NCBI RefSeq assembly: GCF_021538675.1
Contig: NZ_JAJUKH010000002.1
Coordinates: forward strand, 124,001 to 188,000
DNA length: 64,000 nucleotides
From: Paenarthrobacter sp. AR 02
GTDB taxonomy: Bacteria > Actinomycetota > Actinomycetes > Actinomycetales > Micrococcaceae
Reading direction: 5' to 3'
Shown one piece after another: positions 53,682 through 63,096 of the stretch (the first letter of the stretch is position 1; each line of letters opens with the position of its first letter). The notes below the pieces were generated by a model. The model saw nothing but the letters and a program-made list of their open reading frames with translations, had not been told where the DNA came from and did not search any database. The translations under genes were made by a program, and so were the position numbers.

Positions 53682-54599
53682 ATGACCGACGTCGAGAACA
53701 AGCTCATCATTGGCACCGCACCGGACTCCTGGGGAGTCTGGTTTGCGGATGACCCCCAGCAGACCCCCTGGGAACGATTCCTGGATGAGGTTGCCGAATC
53801 CGGCTACAAGTGGATCGAACTTGGCCCGTACGGCTACCTGCCGAACGACCCCACACGCTTGGCTGAAGAACTCAAGCAGCGCGACCTCCAGGTCACCGCA
53901 GGAACCGTCTTCACGGCCTTCCACCGCGGTGCCGGCCAGTACGATGAAGCGTGGGAGCCGGCCCGCAAGGTCGCGGAACTGACCGCAGCCATGGGTGGAG
54001 AACACATCGTGGTCATCCCCGCCATGTGGCGCGACGACGTCACCGGCGAAGCTGTGGAGAACGGCGAACTCACGGACGAGCAGTGGGCGGACCTCTTCGC
54101 CGGCCACAACCGGATGGGCAAGGTCCTCCTGGAGGACTTCGGCCTGCACCAGCAGTTCCACTCCCACGCGGATTCACATGTGGGCGCGCAAAAGGACATC
54201 GAAACCCTGCTGGCCGCCACGGATCCGCAGTACTTGAACCTCTGCCTGGACACAGGACACGCGGAATACTGCGGAGCTTCCAGCCTGGAACTTATCAAGA
54301 ACTACCCGGACCGCATCGGCTACCTGCACCTCAAGCAGATCAACCCACAGGTCCTGGCCGAAGTCAACGAGAAGAACATGACCTGGGCGGCTGCCAACCT
54401 GGCCGGCGTCATGACCGAGCCGCCGAACGGCCTCCCGGACCTGCGCGCAGTCATCGAAGCAGTCGAAGCGCTCAACCGGCCCATCTTCGGCATCGTGGAG
54501 CAGGACATGTACCCGGTAGCGTTCGATGTGCCGATGCCCATCGCCAAGCGCACCCGCAACTACCTGCTTTCCTGCGGTTCCCGTACCCGCGTCCAGTAG
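53682..54599 (+). CDS. iolE: Myo-inosose-2 dehydratase
   Basis: A 305-residue TIM-barrel protein that dehydrates 2-keto-myo-inositol to trihydroxycyclohexane-dione. PDSWGVWFADDPQQTPWERFLDEVAESGYKWIELGPYGYLP (here split: PDSWGVWF, WIELGPYGYLP) is the IolE hallmark; metal ligands are expected in HSHADSHV, CLDTGHAEY and YLHLKQIN. ATG 53682, 33 bp after iolA. Confidence 0.95.
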   Translation: MTDVENKLIIGTAPDSWGVWFADDPQQTPWERFLDEVAESGYKWIELGPYGYLPNDPTRLAEELKQRDLQVTAGTVFTAFHRGAGQYDEAWEPARKVAELTAAMGGEHIVVIPAMWRDDVTGEAVENGELTDEQWADLFAGHNRMGKVLLEDFGLHQQFHSHADSHVGAQKDIETLLAATDPQYLNLCLDTGHAEYCGASSLELIKNYPDRIGYLHLKQINPQVLAEVNEKNMTWAAANLAGVMTEPPNGLPDLRAVIEAVEALNRPIFGIVEQDMYPVAFDVPMPIAKRTRNYLLSCGSRTRVQ

Positions 54600-54632
54600 C
54601 ACCCCACAAGAACCTCAAGAAGGACAGATACA

Positions 54633-55646
54633 GTGACAAAGACTCTCCGCGTTGCCGTCATCGGCGCTGGCCGCATGGGTGCGGACCACATCAAGCGCCT
54701 CAGCACCCGCATCCACGGCGCTGAAGTGGCCGCCGTCGTCGACGTCGACCTCGCCAGGGCCCAGGCCGCCATCGAGGGTATCGACGGCGCCGTGGCACTC
54801 GCCAGCGCAGACGAAGCGCTCAACAATGGCGACGTGAATGCCGTGCTGATCGCCACTCCGGGCTTCCTCCACGAGGAAATCCTGTACAAGGCATTGGAGA
54901 AGGATTTCCCGATCCTATGCGAGAAGCCGCTGACCCCCGACGCCGAAAGCGCCTGGAAAGTTGTCCAGGCTGAGCAGGCTCTGGGCCACAAGCGCATCCA
55001 AGTGGGCTTCATGCGCCGCTTCGACGCCGAGTACTCGGCACTGGGCGCCATCATCCGCAACAGCGAATTGGGGGAGTTGTTGATGCTGCACCACCAGCAC
55101 CGCAACCCCACCACGCCTGAGGGCTTCACCAACGAGATGCTGATCAACGACTCCGTCGTGCATGAGTTCGACGCCATCCGCTACTTCACCGGTGAGGAAA
55201 TCACCTCCGTCCAGGTCCGTCTGGGCAAACCGACCCGCAGCGCACCCAACGGCCAGCACGACCCCCAGCATGTTCTGCTCGAAACCGAATCCGGTGTGCT
55301 GGCCGACGTCGAAATCTACGTCAACGCCAAGTTCGGCTACCAGGTGGCCACGCAGGCGTCCTTCGAGGATGGCATCGTGAGCATCGGCGGGGACAACGGC
55401 CCCTACGTCCAGGCAGCCGGTAAGTGGGGCGGCAATGTCACCCCAGGCTTTGAGGAACGATTCGGAGCAGCGTACGACGTCGAGGTGCAGGCTTGGGCGG
55501 ACGCCGCCCTCCGCGGCGAAATCGGCGGACCTACCGCTTGGGACGGCTATGCCACGGCAGCATGCTGCGAGGCTGGTGTCGAAGCGCAGAAGTCGGGCGA
55601 AAAGGTCAAGGTCCAGTTGAACACCAAGCCGGACCTGTACAAGTAG
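54633..55646 (+). CDS. iolG: Inositol 2-dehydrogenase
   Basis: A 337-residue GFO/IDH/MocA oxidoreductase with GTG start. NAD-binding GAGRMGADH (11-19); the catalytic set Lys98 (EKPLTPD), Asp173 and His177 (NDSVVHEFD) fits Bacillus IolG Lys97/Asp172/His176 with a shift of one. It oxidises myo-inositol to scyllo-inosose, the first step. Activity on other inositol isomers is possible. Confidence 0.93.
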   Translation: MTKTLRVAVIGAGRMGADHIKRLSTRIHGAEVAAVVDVDLARAQAAIEGIDGAVALASADEALNNGDVNAVLIATPGFLHEEILYKALEKDFPILCEKPLTPDAESAWKVVQAEQALGHKRIQVGFMRRFDAEYSALGAIIRNSELGELLMLHHQHRNPTTPEGFTNEMLINDSVVHEFDAIRYFTGEEITSVQVRLGKPTRSAPNGQHDPQHVLLETESGVLADVEIYVNAKFGYQVATQASFEDGIVSIGGDNGPYVQAAGKWGGNVTPGFEERFGAAYDVEVQAWADAALRGEIGGPTAWDGYATAACCEAGVEAQKSGEKVKVQLNTKPDLYK

Positions 55647-55656
55647 GGGACTGAGC

Positions 55657-56529
55657 ATGAAAATCGCCCTTGACCCCACACCGTTCCACCACAGCCACGG
55701 CCTGCTCGAATTCCCCCGGGTAGCGGCAGACCTTGGTTACAAATACCTGCAGATGACCCCGCATGCGGACCTCATCCCGTTCTACAACCATCCCAAGGCC
55801 GACGACGAGCTGGTAGGCAAGCTGAAAGCTGCGTGCAAGGATGCCGGCGTAGAGATCGCCTCTGTCCTGCCTGTCCTCCGCTGGTCCGGCCCGGATGAAG
55901 ACGCACGCGAGGCAGCCGTCCGGTACTGGAAGCGGGCTATCCAGATCGCAGTGGACCTCGGCGTTCAGACCATGAACACAGAGTTCAGCGGCCGCCCGGA
56001 GAAGGCAGAAGAGTCCGAGCGTGCGTTCTACCGTTCCATGGAGGAACTGCTGCCGATCATCGAGCGCGAGGGCATGGACGTCCTGATAGATCCGCACCCG
56101 GACGACTTCGTGGAGGACGGCCTCGCCGCCCTGCGCGTCATCCGCGGCATCAACTCGCCCAACATCGGCATGGTGTACGTGGCATCGCACACCTTCCACA
56201 TGGGCAACAAGCCGCTGGAAATCATGCGGGCCGCAGGCGACAAGCTGCGGCTGGTCCACGTCTCCGACACCATGAACCATCACGCGTCCCACGGCTTGCG
56301 GTACATCACCAATCCGCCGGGCAACGCGGTTCGCGTCCACCAGCACCTGAAGATTGGCGACGGGGACGTGAACTGGGATGAGTTCTTTGGCGGGCTGAAG
56401 GAAATCGGGTTCCTGGACAAGGAAAACACCGTCATGGTCTCTTCCGTGTTCGCGGAGGACGAGAATGCCGAGGACGTCTCCCGGTACCAGCTCAAGACAA
56501 TGATCGACTACGTCGCCAGGACAAAATGA
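55657..56529 (+). CDS. iolH: Sugar phosphate isomerase/epimerase family protein, IolH-like
   Basis: A 290-residue AP-endonuclease-2-type TIM barrel starting [20 protein letters not shown], the IolH-type opening. Metal-site residues are expected in [26 protein letters not shown] and HVSDTMNHH. IolH proteins occur in many inositol clusters, but their reaction is not settled. Begins 10 bp after iolG and overlaps the transporter gene by ATGA. Confidence 0.85.
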   Translation: MKIALDPTPFHHSHGLLEFPRVAADLGYKYLQMTPHADLIPFYNHPKADDELVGKLKAACKDAGVEIASVLPVLRWSGPDEDAREAAVRYWKRAIQIAVDLGVQTMNTEFSGRPEKAEESERAFYRSMEELLPIIEREGMDVLIDPHPDDFVEDGLAALRVIRGINSPNIGMVYVASHTFHMGNKPLEIMRAAGDKLRLVHVSDTMNHHASHGLRYITNPPGNAVRVHQHLKIGDGDVNWDEFFGGLKEIGFLDKENTVMVSSVFAEDENAEDVSRYQLKTMIDYVARTK

Positions 56530-57941
56530 CGGTTGGTACGCTCCCCGTAACCCCAAAGAAAACCGGCAAGCCGGCCAACCCCAAAAAGTTCCTTCGCAAG
56601 GTGGCGCTGTTCTCCACGTTCGGCGGACTGCTGTTCGGCTATGACACCGGTGTGATCAATGGTGCCTTGCCGTTCATGCAGAAAGACCTTGGCCTGACGC
56701 CGTTGACCGAGGGCCTCGTCACTTCGATGTTGCTCTTCGGTGCGGCGTTCGGTGCCATCAGCGCCGGACGTTTGTCCGACCGCTTCGGCCGCCGCAGGAC
56801 CATCATGGGCCTGGCCGTCATCTTCGCCGTGGCCACCGTCGCCTGCTCCCTTGCGCCAACCACGGAGCTGCTGGTGCTGGCCAGGACTGTCCTGGGTCTC
56901 GCCGTCGGCGGTGCCTCGGTGATCGTGCCGGTCTACCTGGCCGAAATGTCACCTGCGGCGCAGCGCGGCAGGATCGTCACCCAAAACGAACTCATGATTG
57001 TGACGGGCCAGTTCCTGGCTTTCACGTTCAACGCGGTGCTCGGGAACCTGTTCCCTGAAGAGATGCACGTGTGGCGCTGGATGCTGGTCATCGCTACCTT
57101 GCCCGCCGTCATCCTGTGGATGGGGATGCTCGTACTGCCTGAGAGTCCCCGCTGGCTGGCGTCGTCGGGCCGGTTCAGCGAGGTGATGGACGTCCTGCGG
57201 CGGACCCGCGCCGCCGGTGACGTATCGGCTGAGTTCGACGACGTCCAGCGCGCCGCGCGCGAGGACTACCAGTCCCGGATGGGCACCTTCAAGGACCTGA
57301 CCGTGCCGTGGATCCGCAGGATCTTCGTGGTGGGACTGGGCCTTGCCATCATCAACCAGATCAGCGGCGTCAACGCCATCATGTACTACGGCACGTCCAT
57401 CCTGTCGTCCTCCGGTTTCGGCGACCAGGGCGCGCTCCTGGCAAATGTGGTCAACGGTGTGACTTCCGTGGTTGCCGTGATCGTGGGTATGTCGTTGATG
57501 ACCAGGCTTCCCCGGAAGGCGATGCTCATTGCCGGGCTATCCGGTACCGCGGTGTCGCTCACAGCCATTTCGATCATCTCCGTCGCGGTTCCGGAGGGAA
57601 CCCTGCGCGGGTACCTTGTCCTGCTGTTCATGGTGACCTTCCTGGCCTCCATGCAGTCGTGCATTGGTACGGTCACCTGGTTGACCCTGGCAGAGATCTT
57701 CCCGCTGCACGTGCGTGGGGTGGGAATGGGTATCTGCGTCTTCGTGCTCTGGATGTTCAACTTCCTGGTGGGCTTCTTTTTCCCGCAAATGGTTGCCTGG
57801 ATGGGCGTCTCGGCGACGTTCCTGGTGTTCGTTGCGCTCCAACTGGTGGCCATCGGCTGGGTGAAACGCGCCATGCCCGAAACCAAGGGGAAGAGCCTTG
57901 AGGAACTGGAAGAGTTCTTCAAAGCCGGTTCACGACCGTAA
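56526..57941 (+). CDS. MFS sugar/inositol transporter, IolT-like
   Basis: A 471-residue, 12-TM sugar-porter-family protein. [20 protein letters not shown] (first helix), [13 protein letters not shown] (loop 2-3), [21 protein letters not shown] (sugar-binding helix 7) and [15 protein letters not shown] are classic. Most likely a proton/myo-inositol symporter like IolT, given its place at the end of the iol operon. The start overlaps iolH (56526-56529). Confidence 0.92.
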   Translation: MTVGTLPVTPKKTGKPANPKKFLRKVALFSTFGGLLFGYDTGVINGALPFMQKDLGLTPLTEGLVTSMLLFGAAFGAISAGRLSDRFGRRRTIMGLAVIFAVATVACSLAPTTELLVLARTVLGLAVGGASVIVPVYLAEMSPAAQRGRIVTQNELMIVTGQFLAFTFNAVLGNLFPEEMHVWRWMLVIATLPAVILWMGMLVLPESPRWLASSGRFSEVMDVLRRTRAAGDVSAEFDDVQRAAREDYQSRMGTFKDLTVPWIRRIFVVGLGLAIINQISGVNAIMYYGTSILSSSGFGDQGALLANVVNGVTSVVAVIVGMSLMTRLPRKAMLIAGLSGTAVSLTAISIISVAVPEGTLRGYLVLLFMVTFLASMQSCIGTVTWLTLAEIFPLHVRGVGMGICVFVLWMFNFLVGFFFPQMVAWMGVSATFLVFVALQLVAIGWVKRAMPETKGKSLEELEEFFKAGSRP

Positions 57942-57957
57942 CGCAAGGCTTCAGAAG

Positions 57958-58004
57958 CACATAGCGAAGGCCGCCTGGAACATCCAGGCGGCCTTCGCTG
58001 TGTG
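57958..58004. terminator. Bidirectional terminator between transporter and iolB
   Basis: AGCGAAGGCCGCCTGG (57963-57978) pairs with CCAGGCGGCCTTCGCT (57984-57999); outer bases CACAT/GTGTG extend the stem to about 22 bp with one wobble. It serves both convergent units; there is no T-tract. Confidence 0.8.
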
Positions 58005-58006
58005 GG

Positions 58007-58900
58007 TTACGCGCCGAACGGGAGCCGCGGGTCGGTGTCCTGGCCTTCCCACGTTTGGCGGATCCAGCCGTGGTGGGGGTCGTCGCTGATGAGCCAGTCA
58101 CGTACGCGGCCGGGGCCCGCCATGACGTTCAGGTAATACAGGTCGTAGCCTGGGGCGGCCATGGCCGGTCCGTGCCAACCATACGGGACCAGCACGACGT
58201 CGCCGGTGCGCACCTCGGCAGAGACGTCGATGGGACGCTCGTCGGAGGCGTAGACGCGCGCGTAGCCGATCGGATCCGTGTCCTCTGGTGCAGGGGACCC
58301 CGGGGCAACGCGGGTCTCAAAGTAGTAGATCTCCTCAAGGCTGGTCTCGCCGTCCTTCTCCTCATCGTGCTTGTGGGGAGGGTAGGAGGACCAGTTACCG
58401 GCGGGGGTGATGACCTCGCACACGATGAACCGATCGGCTTCCAGCGCAGCCGGCGTGCCAAAGTTGTGGACCTGGCGTGAGCAGTTCCCTGCTCCGCGGA
58501 GCTCCACCGGGGTTTCCTTGGCCGTGATCAGGCGGGTGGGATACCCAGCCTTGGCGGGCGCCGTCGCAATGGCCACCCGGCCGCCGTCGTTCGAGCTGAT
58601 GCTGACGGCCTTGTCGATCCCCGTGTACAGGACGTCACTTGGCCCGTCGAAAACCGATTGCCGTCCCGCGAGGCTGTACTCGCCGTCGTCGACCGTTACG
58701 GTGAAGGATCCGCTCAGCGGCACCACGATGCGCTCCTCCGGAGCGGCGGGAAGCTCGACGGCGGCACCTGCGGCGAGCGTCGCGACCTTCAGTCCCGTGT
58801 GGGCCCAGCCGTCTACGGCCAGGGTGGAGTCAGAGGTTCCCAGGGAGATGTCCCATTTACCGTCAGTGGCTGTTCCCAGCGGGTATACCCAGTTGGTCAT
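58007..58900 (-). CDS. iolB: 5-deoxy-glucuronate isomerase
   Basis: A 297-residue bicupin that isomerises 5-deoxy-glucuronate to 5-dehydro-2-deoxygluconate, between the IolD and IolC steps. Metal ligands appear in WSSYPPHKHDE (His cluster), LEEIYYFET (Glu) and PYGWHGPAMAAPGYDLYYLN (His). ATG 58900, 14 bp after gntR on the minus strand; its separation from the main iol operon is unusual in orientation, but it belongs to the same regulon through the gntR operator. Confidence 0.95.
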   Translation of the reverse strand: MTNWVYPLGTATDGKWDISLGTSDSTLAVDGWAHTGLKVATLAAGAAVELPAAPEERIVVPLSGSFTVTVDDGEYSLAGRQSVFDGPSDVLYTGIDKAVSISSNDGGRVAIATAPAKAGYPTRLITAKETPVELRGAGNCSRQVHNFGTPAALEADRFIVCEVITPAGNWSSYPPHKHDEEKDGETSLEEIYYFETRVAPGSPAPEDTDPIGYARVYASDERPIDVSAEVRTGDVVLVPYGWHGPAMAAPGYDLYYLNVMAGPGRVRDWLISDDPHHGWIRQTWEGQDTDPRLPFGA

Positions 58901-58914
58901 GTGTGTGTCCTTGT

Positions 58915-59655
58915 TTAGCGCTGTACGAGTGTCATTTCAAAGCTGTAGGAGTCTGCGCGGTAGACGTGATGGCCGGTTTCCACCATGCGTCCGGTGTCAT
59001 CCACCGCGGTGCGTTCCATGGTGACCAGCGCCGATCCCACCTCGGCTTCGAGGAGGGGAGCCTGGTAGTCGTTGGCGATCATCGCGCCGATCCGTTGCGA
59101 GGCCAGCCGGAAGTTGACCCCGCCGCGGCGCAGGATCGCGTAGAGGCCTTCCTTGGCAAGCTGTGCCTCGTCCATGCTGGTGATGTCGTCGCGGACCCAG
59201 TTCTCCATGAGCGCCAGGGGCTTGCCACCTACTTTGCGCAGGCGGGTGAAGTGGTAGACCTTGGAACCGGCCGGCAGTTGCAGGGCGGTCAGCGTTGCCG
59301 CGTCGGCTTCGATGTGCGAGAAGCTCAGGACGTCCGTGGTGGGCTTTTTGCCGTTGTTACTGAGGTCGTCATAGAGGCTGGAGAGTTCCAGGGGCCGGCG
59401 GACCTGGCTTGAAACCACCTGCGTTCCTACGCCACGCTTCCGGACCAGGAGCCCGGCCCGGACCAGTTCATCCATGGCTTTGCGCATGGTGGGGCGGGAT
59501 AGGTTCAGCTGTGCCGCGAGGTCGATTTCGTTGTCCAAGCGGCTTCCGGGTTCCAGGATGCCGCTGTGGATGGCGGCCTCGATTCCTTGGACCACCTGAT
59601 GGTAAAGCGGTACGGGGGACGAACGATCGATGCTGAGACTGAGTTGGTTCGCCAC
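58915..59655 (-). CDS. GntR-family regulator (HutC/UTRA type), probable inositol repressor
   Basis: A 246-residue protein: N-terminal GntR winged helix (about 8-75: PLYHQVVQGIEAAIHSG, LNLSRPTMRKAMDELVRAGLLVRKRGVGT) and a C-terminal UTRA ligand-binding domain (95-245). Co-transcribed with iolB. The palindrome-like TGTCAGGACA motifs before its own gene, iolC, the tautomerase gene and the ABC importer fit the binding sites of this class, so it is the likely local repressor, released by an inositol intermediate. Confidence 0.88.
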   Translation of the reverse strand: MANQLSLSIDRSSPVPLYHQVVQGIEAAIHSGILEPGSRLDNEIDLAAQLNLSRPTMRKAMDELVRAGLLVRKRGVGTQVVSSQVRRPLELSSLYDDLSNNGKKPTTDVLSFSHIEADAATLTALQLPAGSKVYHFTRLRKVGGKPLALMENWVRDDITSMDEAQLAKEGLYAILRRGGVNFRLASQRIGAMIANDYQAPLLEAEVGSALVTMERTAVDDTGRMVETGHHVYRADSYSFEMTLVQR

Positions 59656-59726
59656 TGGATTCTCCTAGACGCCTGCTGAAGGCCGGCCGGGGGAGCGGGT
59701 CTGCGGCTCCTCTGCCGGATGGTAGC

Positions 59727-59760
59727 GTATGTCCGCTCATGTTCTCTTGATAGGACATAC
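59727..59760 (-). promoter_or_regulatory. Predicted operator pair upstream of gntR-iolB
   Basis: GTATGTCC (59727-59734) and GGACATAC (59753-59760) form a perfect inverted repeat; the right part includes TGATAGGACA, a variant of the regulon motif. About 70-100 bp before the gntR start, well placed for autoregulation. The full 59656-59962 gap (307 bp) holds no gene. Confidence 0.55.
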
Positions 59761-59851
59761 TGCCTTTTTCTGATGATAGCAGCCGCGGTAGGGCCGTCAA
59801 GGAAGGGGCGGGTTCGGCCTTCACGACAGCCATATTACGTTAAAACATCCT

Positions 59852-59898
59852 AATGTCAGGACAAACTATTGACAAAGTGTGAGGTCAGTCACCATGAT
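59852..59898 (+). promoter_or_regulatory. Predicted GntR operator and promoter, inositol ABC importer
   Basis: AATGTCAGGACAAACTATT carries the core TGTCAGGACA at 59854-59863. TTGACA (59869-59874) and CATGAT (59893-59898), 18 bp apart, form a good promoter directly downstream of the operator. Confidence 0.6.
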
Positions 59899-59962
59899 CT
59901 GAGTAGCAGGTGTTCCGGATACGAGTCCTGGAAACCTGAAGCTGACATCAAAGGAGATAACG

Positions 59963-60958
59963 GTGGCAAAATTCTCATGGCGCAAAGCGGCGGTCGTCGC
60001 AGCAGTGGTTCCCCTGGTGGCACTGAGCGCCTGTTCAAGCCAGGGCGGCAAGCCGGCCGATAACGGCGGCGCCGCAGCCGCTGGCCAGGTGGCATCCACT
60101 GACCGGATCAAGGTAGCGCTGATTACGCACGCGGCTGCCGGCGACACGTTCTGGGACATCGTCCGCAAGGGTGCCGAGGAAGCATCGGCGAAAGACAACG
60201 TTGAACTCCTCTACACCAGCGACCCTGAGGCCGGTCGCCAGGCGCAGCTGGTCCAGCAGGCCATTGACCAGAAGGTGGATGGCATCGCCGTCACCCTGGC
60301 GACCCCGGACGCGCTGAAGGATGTCCTCAAGAAGGCCACCGACGCGGGCATCCCGGTGGTCAGCCTCAACGCCGGCGAATCAGTCTCCAAGCAGTTGGGT
60401 GCCTTCACCCACTTCGGTTCCAACGAGCAACTTGCCGGCGAAGCAGTCGGCACCAGGCTCGCCTCCGAGGGGTACAAGCACCCCGTCTGCGTGATCCAGC
60501 AGCAGGGCCACGTCGGTCTTGAAGCCCGTTGCGCCGGTGTGAAGGCCAAGGTGCCCGCAACCGAAATCCTGTACGTGGACGGCAAGGACATGACTGCGGT
60601 CCAGTCCACCGCCACGGCAAAGCTCCAGGCCGCCAAGGACGCCGACGTCATCATCGGCCTCGGCGCTCCGATCACCCTGACCCTGCTGAAGTCCGTCACT
60701 GACGCCGGCAGCTCGTCGAAGGTTGCCAGCTTTGACCTCAACGCCGACCTTGCCCAGAAGATCGTGGACGGCGCCGTGATCTTCACGGTGGACCAGCAGC
60801 CGTGGCTCCAGGGCTACATGTCCGTTGACTCCCTGTGGCAGGCCAAGCGCGGTGGCTTCAAGATCGGTGGCGGCCAGCCCGTCCTCACCGGCCCAACCAT
60901 CGTGGACAAGACCAACGCATCCGATGTCCTCAAGTTCGCCCAGCAGGGCGTCCGCTAG
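59963..60958 (+). CDS. Sugar (inositol) ABC transporter substrate-binding lipoprotein
   Basis: A 331-residue Peripla_BP_4 protein with GTG start behind GGAGATAAC. Signal peptide ends in lipobox LSAC (Cys23). RbsB/IatA-like features: VALITHAAAGDTFWDIVRKGAEEA, DGIAVTLATPDAL, PVVSLNAGES and FTVDQQPWLQGYM. Given the regulon operator and the neighbouring iol genes, myo-inositol is the expected ligand. First gene of a three-gene importer operon. Confidence 0.88.
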   Translation: MAKFSWRKAAVVAAVVPLVALSACSSQGGKPADNGGAAAAGQVASTDRIKVALITHAAAGDTFWDIVRKGAEEASAKDNVELLYTSDPEAGRQAQLVQQAIDQKVDGIAVTLATPDALKDVLKKATDAGIPVVSLNAGESVSKQLGAFTHFGSNEQLAGEAVGTRLASEGYKHPVCVIQQQGHVGLEARCAGVKAKVPATEILYVDGKDMTAVQSTATAKLQAAKDADVIIGLGAPITLTLLKSVTDAGSSSKVASFDLNADLAQKIVDGAVIFTVDQQPWLQGYMSVDSLWQAKRGGFKIGGGQPVLTGPTIVDKTNASDVLKFAQQGVR

Positions 60959-61023
60959 ATCCAGGAACCAGGCTGCGCGGCGGCTCCCTGCCGCGCAGCC
61001 TGACCAACAAGGAGTCCTCCCCT

Positions 61024-62082
61024 ATGGCAAACACAGCAACCCTGCCGCCGGCGCCGGCTACGGCCCCCGGCGATGAACGGATCGGGCGGCGCAGCCCCCT
61101 CCAGAAGTTCCTCGCAAGGCCCGAAGTTGGAGCGTTGGTGGGCGCGGTGGTCCTCTTCATTTTCTTCGCGTCCGTTTCGCAGACGTTCACCCAACCCAAC
61201 GCACTTGCTACCGTGCTCTACGGGTCATCGACCATCGGAATCATGGCGGTAGGCGTGTCCCTGCTGATGATCGGTGGGGAGTTCGACCTCTCCACAGGTG
61301 TTGCCGTGATCTCCTCCGCACTCACTGCGTCGCTGTTCAGCTGGAACTTCTCCCTGAACGCCTGGGTCGGCGTGGGGCTGGCCTTGGTGGTCTCCCTGGG
61401 CATCGGTTTCATCAACGGCTGGATCCTCGTCAAAACCAAACTGCCCAGCTTCATCGTCACCCTGGCCACATTCCTGATGCTTACCGGCCTCAACCTGGCA
61501 CTCACCCGCCTCATCGGCGGCAGCGTATCCTCGCCGTCGATCTCCAAGCTGGACGGCTTCGAATCAGCACGTGCGGTCTTCGCGTCCTCCGTCAGCATCG
61601 GCGGGGTGGAGGTCAAGATCACGGTCTTCTTCTGGATCGTCCTGGTTGCCGTGGCCTCGTGGATCCTGCTGCGCACCCGGATCGGGAACTGGATCTTCGC
61701 CGTAGGCGGCGACGCAAACGCCGCCCGCGCCGTGGGTGTTCCGGTAACAAAGACCAAGATCGGCCTCTTCATGGCCGTGGGCTTCTGCGGCTGGATTCTG
61801 GGTATGCACAACCTGTTCGCCTTCGACGCCGTACAGTCCGGCGAAGGAGTGGGCAACGAATTCCTGTACATCATCGCGGCCGTCATCGGTGGCTGCCTCC
61901 TGACCGGCGGCTACGGTTCCGCAGTTGGTGGCGCCATTGGCGCTTTCATCTTCGGCATGGCCAACAAGGGCATCGTGTACGCACAATGGAATCCGGACTG
62001 GTTCAAGTTCTTCCTGGGCTTGATGCTGCTGCTGGCCACCATCGTCAACCTCATCGTCAAGCGCCGGGCAGAGCTCAAGTAA
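61024..62082 (+). CDS. Sugar (inositol) ABC transporter permease
   Basis: A 352-residue BPD_transp_2 membrane protein; the ATG at 61024 (MANTATLPPAP) behind AAGGAGTCC is used, since the frame upstream overlaps the binding-protein gene. About nine TM helices; MAVGVSLLMIGGEFDLSTG, the ARAVGVPV coupling loop and IGGCLLTGGYGSAVGG are typical of RbsC-type permeases. It follows the binding protein by 65 bp. Confidence 0.9.
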   Translation: MANTATLPPAPATAPGDERIGRRSPLQKFLARPEVGALVGAVVLFIFFASVSQTFTQPNALATVLYGSSTIGIMAVGVSLLMIGGEFDLSTGVAVISSALTASLFSWNFSLNAWVGVGLALVVSLGIGFINGWILVKTKLPSFIVTLATFLMLTGLNLALTRLIGGSVSSPSISKLDGFESARAVFASSVSIGGVEVKITVFFWIVLVAVASWILLRTRIGNWIFAVGGDANAARAVGVPVTKTKIGLFMAVGFCGWILGMHNLFAFDAVQSGEGVGNEFLYIIAAVIGGCLLTGGYGSAVGGAIGAFIFGMANKGIVYAQWNPDWFKFFLGLMLLLATIVNLIVKRRAELK

Positions 62083-62094
62083 GGGGCCGGAACA

Positions 62095-63021
62095 ATGAAC
62101 GCACAACAGATCGATCAGCAAACCCTGCTGAAAGGCGAGAAGGATCCCTTGACACACACACCGGTCCACCTGCTGTCCCTCGATGGAGTGGGCAAGCACT
62201 ACGGCAACATCATCGCGCTGCGGGATGTCACCATGGCCGTGGACAATGGCCGTGTCACCTGTGTCCTGGGCGACAACGGCGCAGGCAAATCAACCCTGAT
62301 CAAGATCATCGCCGGCCTGCACCAGCACGACGAAGGCACCCTGCACGTCATGGGGGATGCCCGGAAGTTCAACTCACCCAGGGACGCGCTCGACGCCGGT
62401 ATTGCCACGGTGTACCAGGACCTGGCGGTCGTTCCGCTGATGCCCATCTGGCGCAACTTCTTCCTCGGCTCTGAGCTGACCAAGGGATTTGGGCCGTTCA
62501 AGAGTATGGATGTCCAGAAAATGAAGGAGATCACGCTCAGCGAACTGGCCCAGATGGGCATCGACCTCCGCGATGTGGAGCAGCCCATCGGTCAGCTGTC
62601 CGGCGGTGAGCGCCAGTGCGTGGCGATCGCGCGCGCCGTGTACTTCGGGGCCAAGGTCCTGATCCTTGACGAGCCCACTGCGGCACTTGGCGTGAAGCAG
62701 TCCGGCGTGGTGCTCCGCTACATCCTGCAGGCCCGCGACCGTGGCCTGGGCGTCATCTTCATCACCCACAACCCGCACCACGCTTTCCCCGTGGGCGACC
62801 GGTTCCTGTTGCTCAAGCGGGGCAAGTCGATTGGGTATTACGACAAGAAGGACATCACCCTGGATGAGCTGACGGCCCAGATGGCCGGCGGTGCAGAACT
62901 CGCAGAGCTGGCCCACGAGTTGGAGCAGCTCGGTGGCCACTCCGACGCCCTTGAGGAAGTCAAGGCCGAGGTGGCCGGTGTGGAGGAATCCGTTCCGGAA
63001 AACGCCACTAAGCGGCACTGA
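62095..63021 (+). CDS. Sugar (inositol) ABC transporter ATPase, single-domain
   Basis: A 308-residue protein. Walker [11 protein letters not shown]-loop [12 protein letters not shown], signature LSGGERQCV and Walker [14 protein letters not shown]. Unlike duplicated RbsA/MglA ATPases it has one nucleotide-binding domain, with a 50-residue Glu/Ala-rich C-terminal extension. Starts 12 bp after the permease gene and ends just before a terminator. Confidence 0.9.
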   Translation: MNAQQIDQQTLLKGEKDPLTHTPVHLLSLDGVGKHYGNIIALRDVTMAVDNGRVTCVLGDNGAGKSTLIKIIAGLHQHDEGTLHVMGDARKFNSPRDALDAGIATVYQDLAVVPLMPIWRNFFLGSELTKGFGPFKSMDVQKMKEITLSELAQMGIDLRDVEQPIGQLSGGERQCVAIARAVYFGAKVLILDEPTAALGVKQSGVVLRYILQARDRGLGVIFITHNPHHAFPVGDRFLLLKRGKSIGYYDKKDITLDELTAQMAGGAELAELAHELEQLGGHSDALEEVKAEVAGVEESVPENATKRH

Positions 63022-63037
63022 CGCGGTAGCTGCTGAA

Positions 63038-63080
63038 AGTCCTGCCCGGAGCGCATGTTGGCTCCGGGCAGGACTGTTTT
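63038..63080 (+). terminator. Intrinsic terminator of importer operon
   Basis: AGTCCTGCCCGGAGC (63038-63052) pairs perfectly with GCTCCGGGCAGGACT (63061-63075), 8-nt loop, then GTTTT. It closes the importer operon before the convergent LacI gene. Confidence 0.85.
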
Positions 63081-63096
63081 AGGCAAGGAGCCAACC

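Noticed and set aside
52410..54167. 585-codon open frame antisense to iolA-iolE
   Set aside because: Covers two genes in reverse and shows no domain; a GC-driven shadow.
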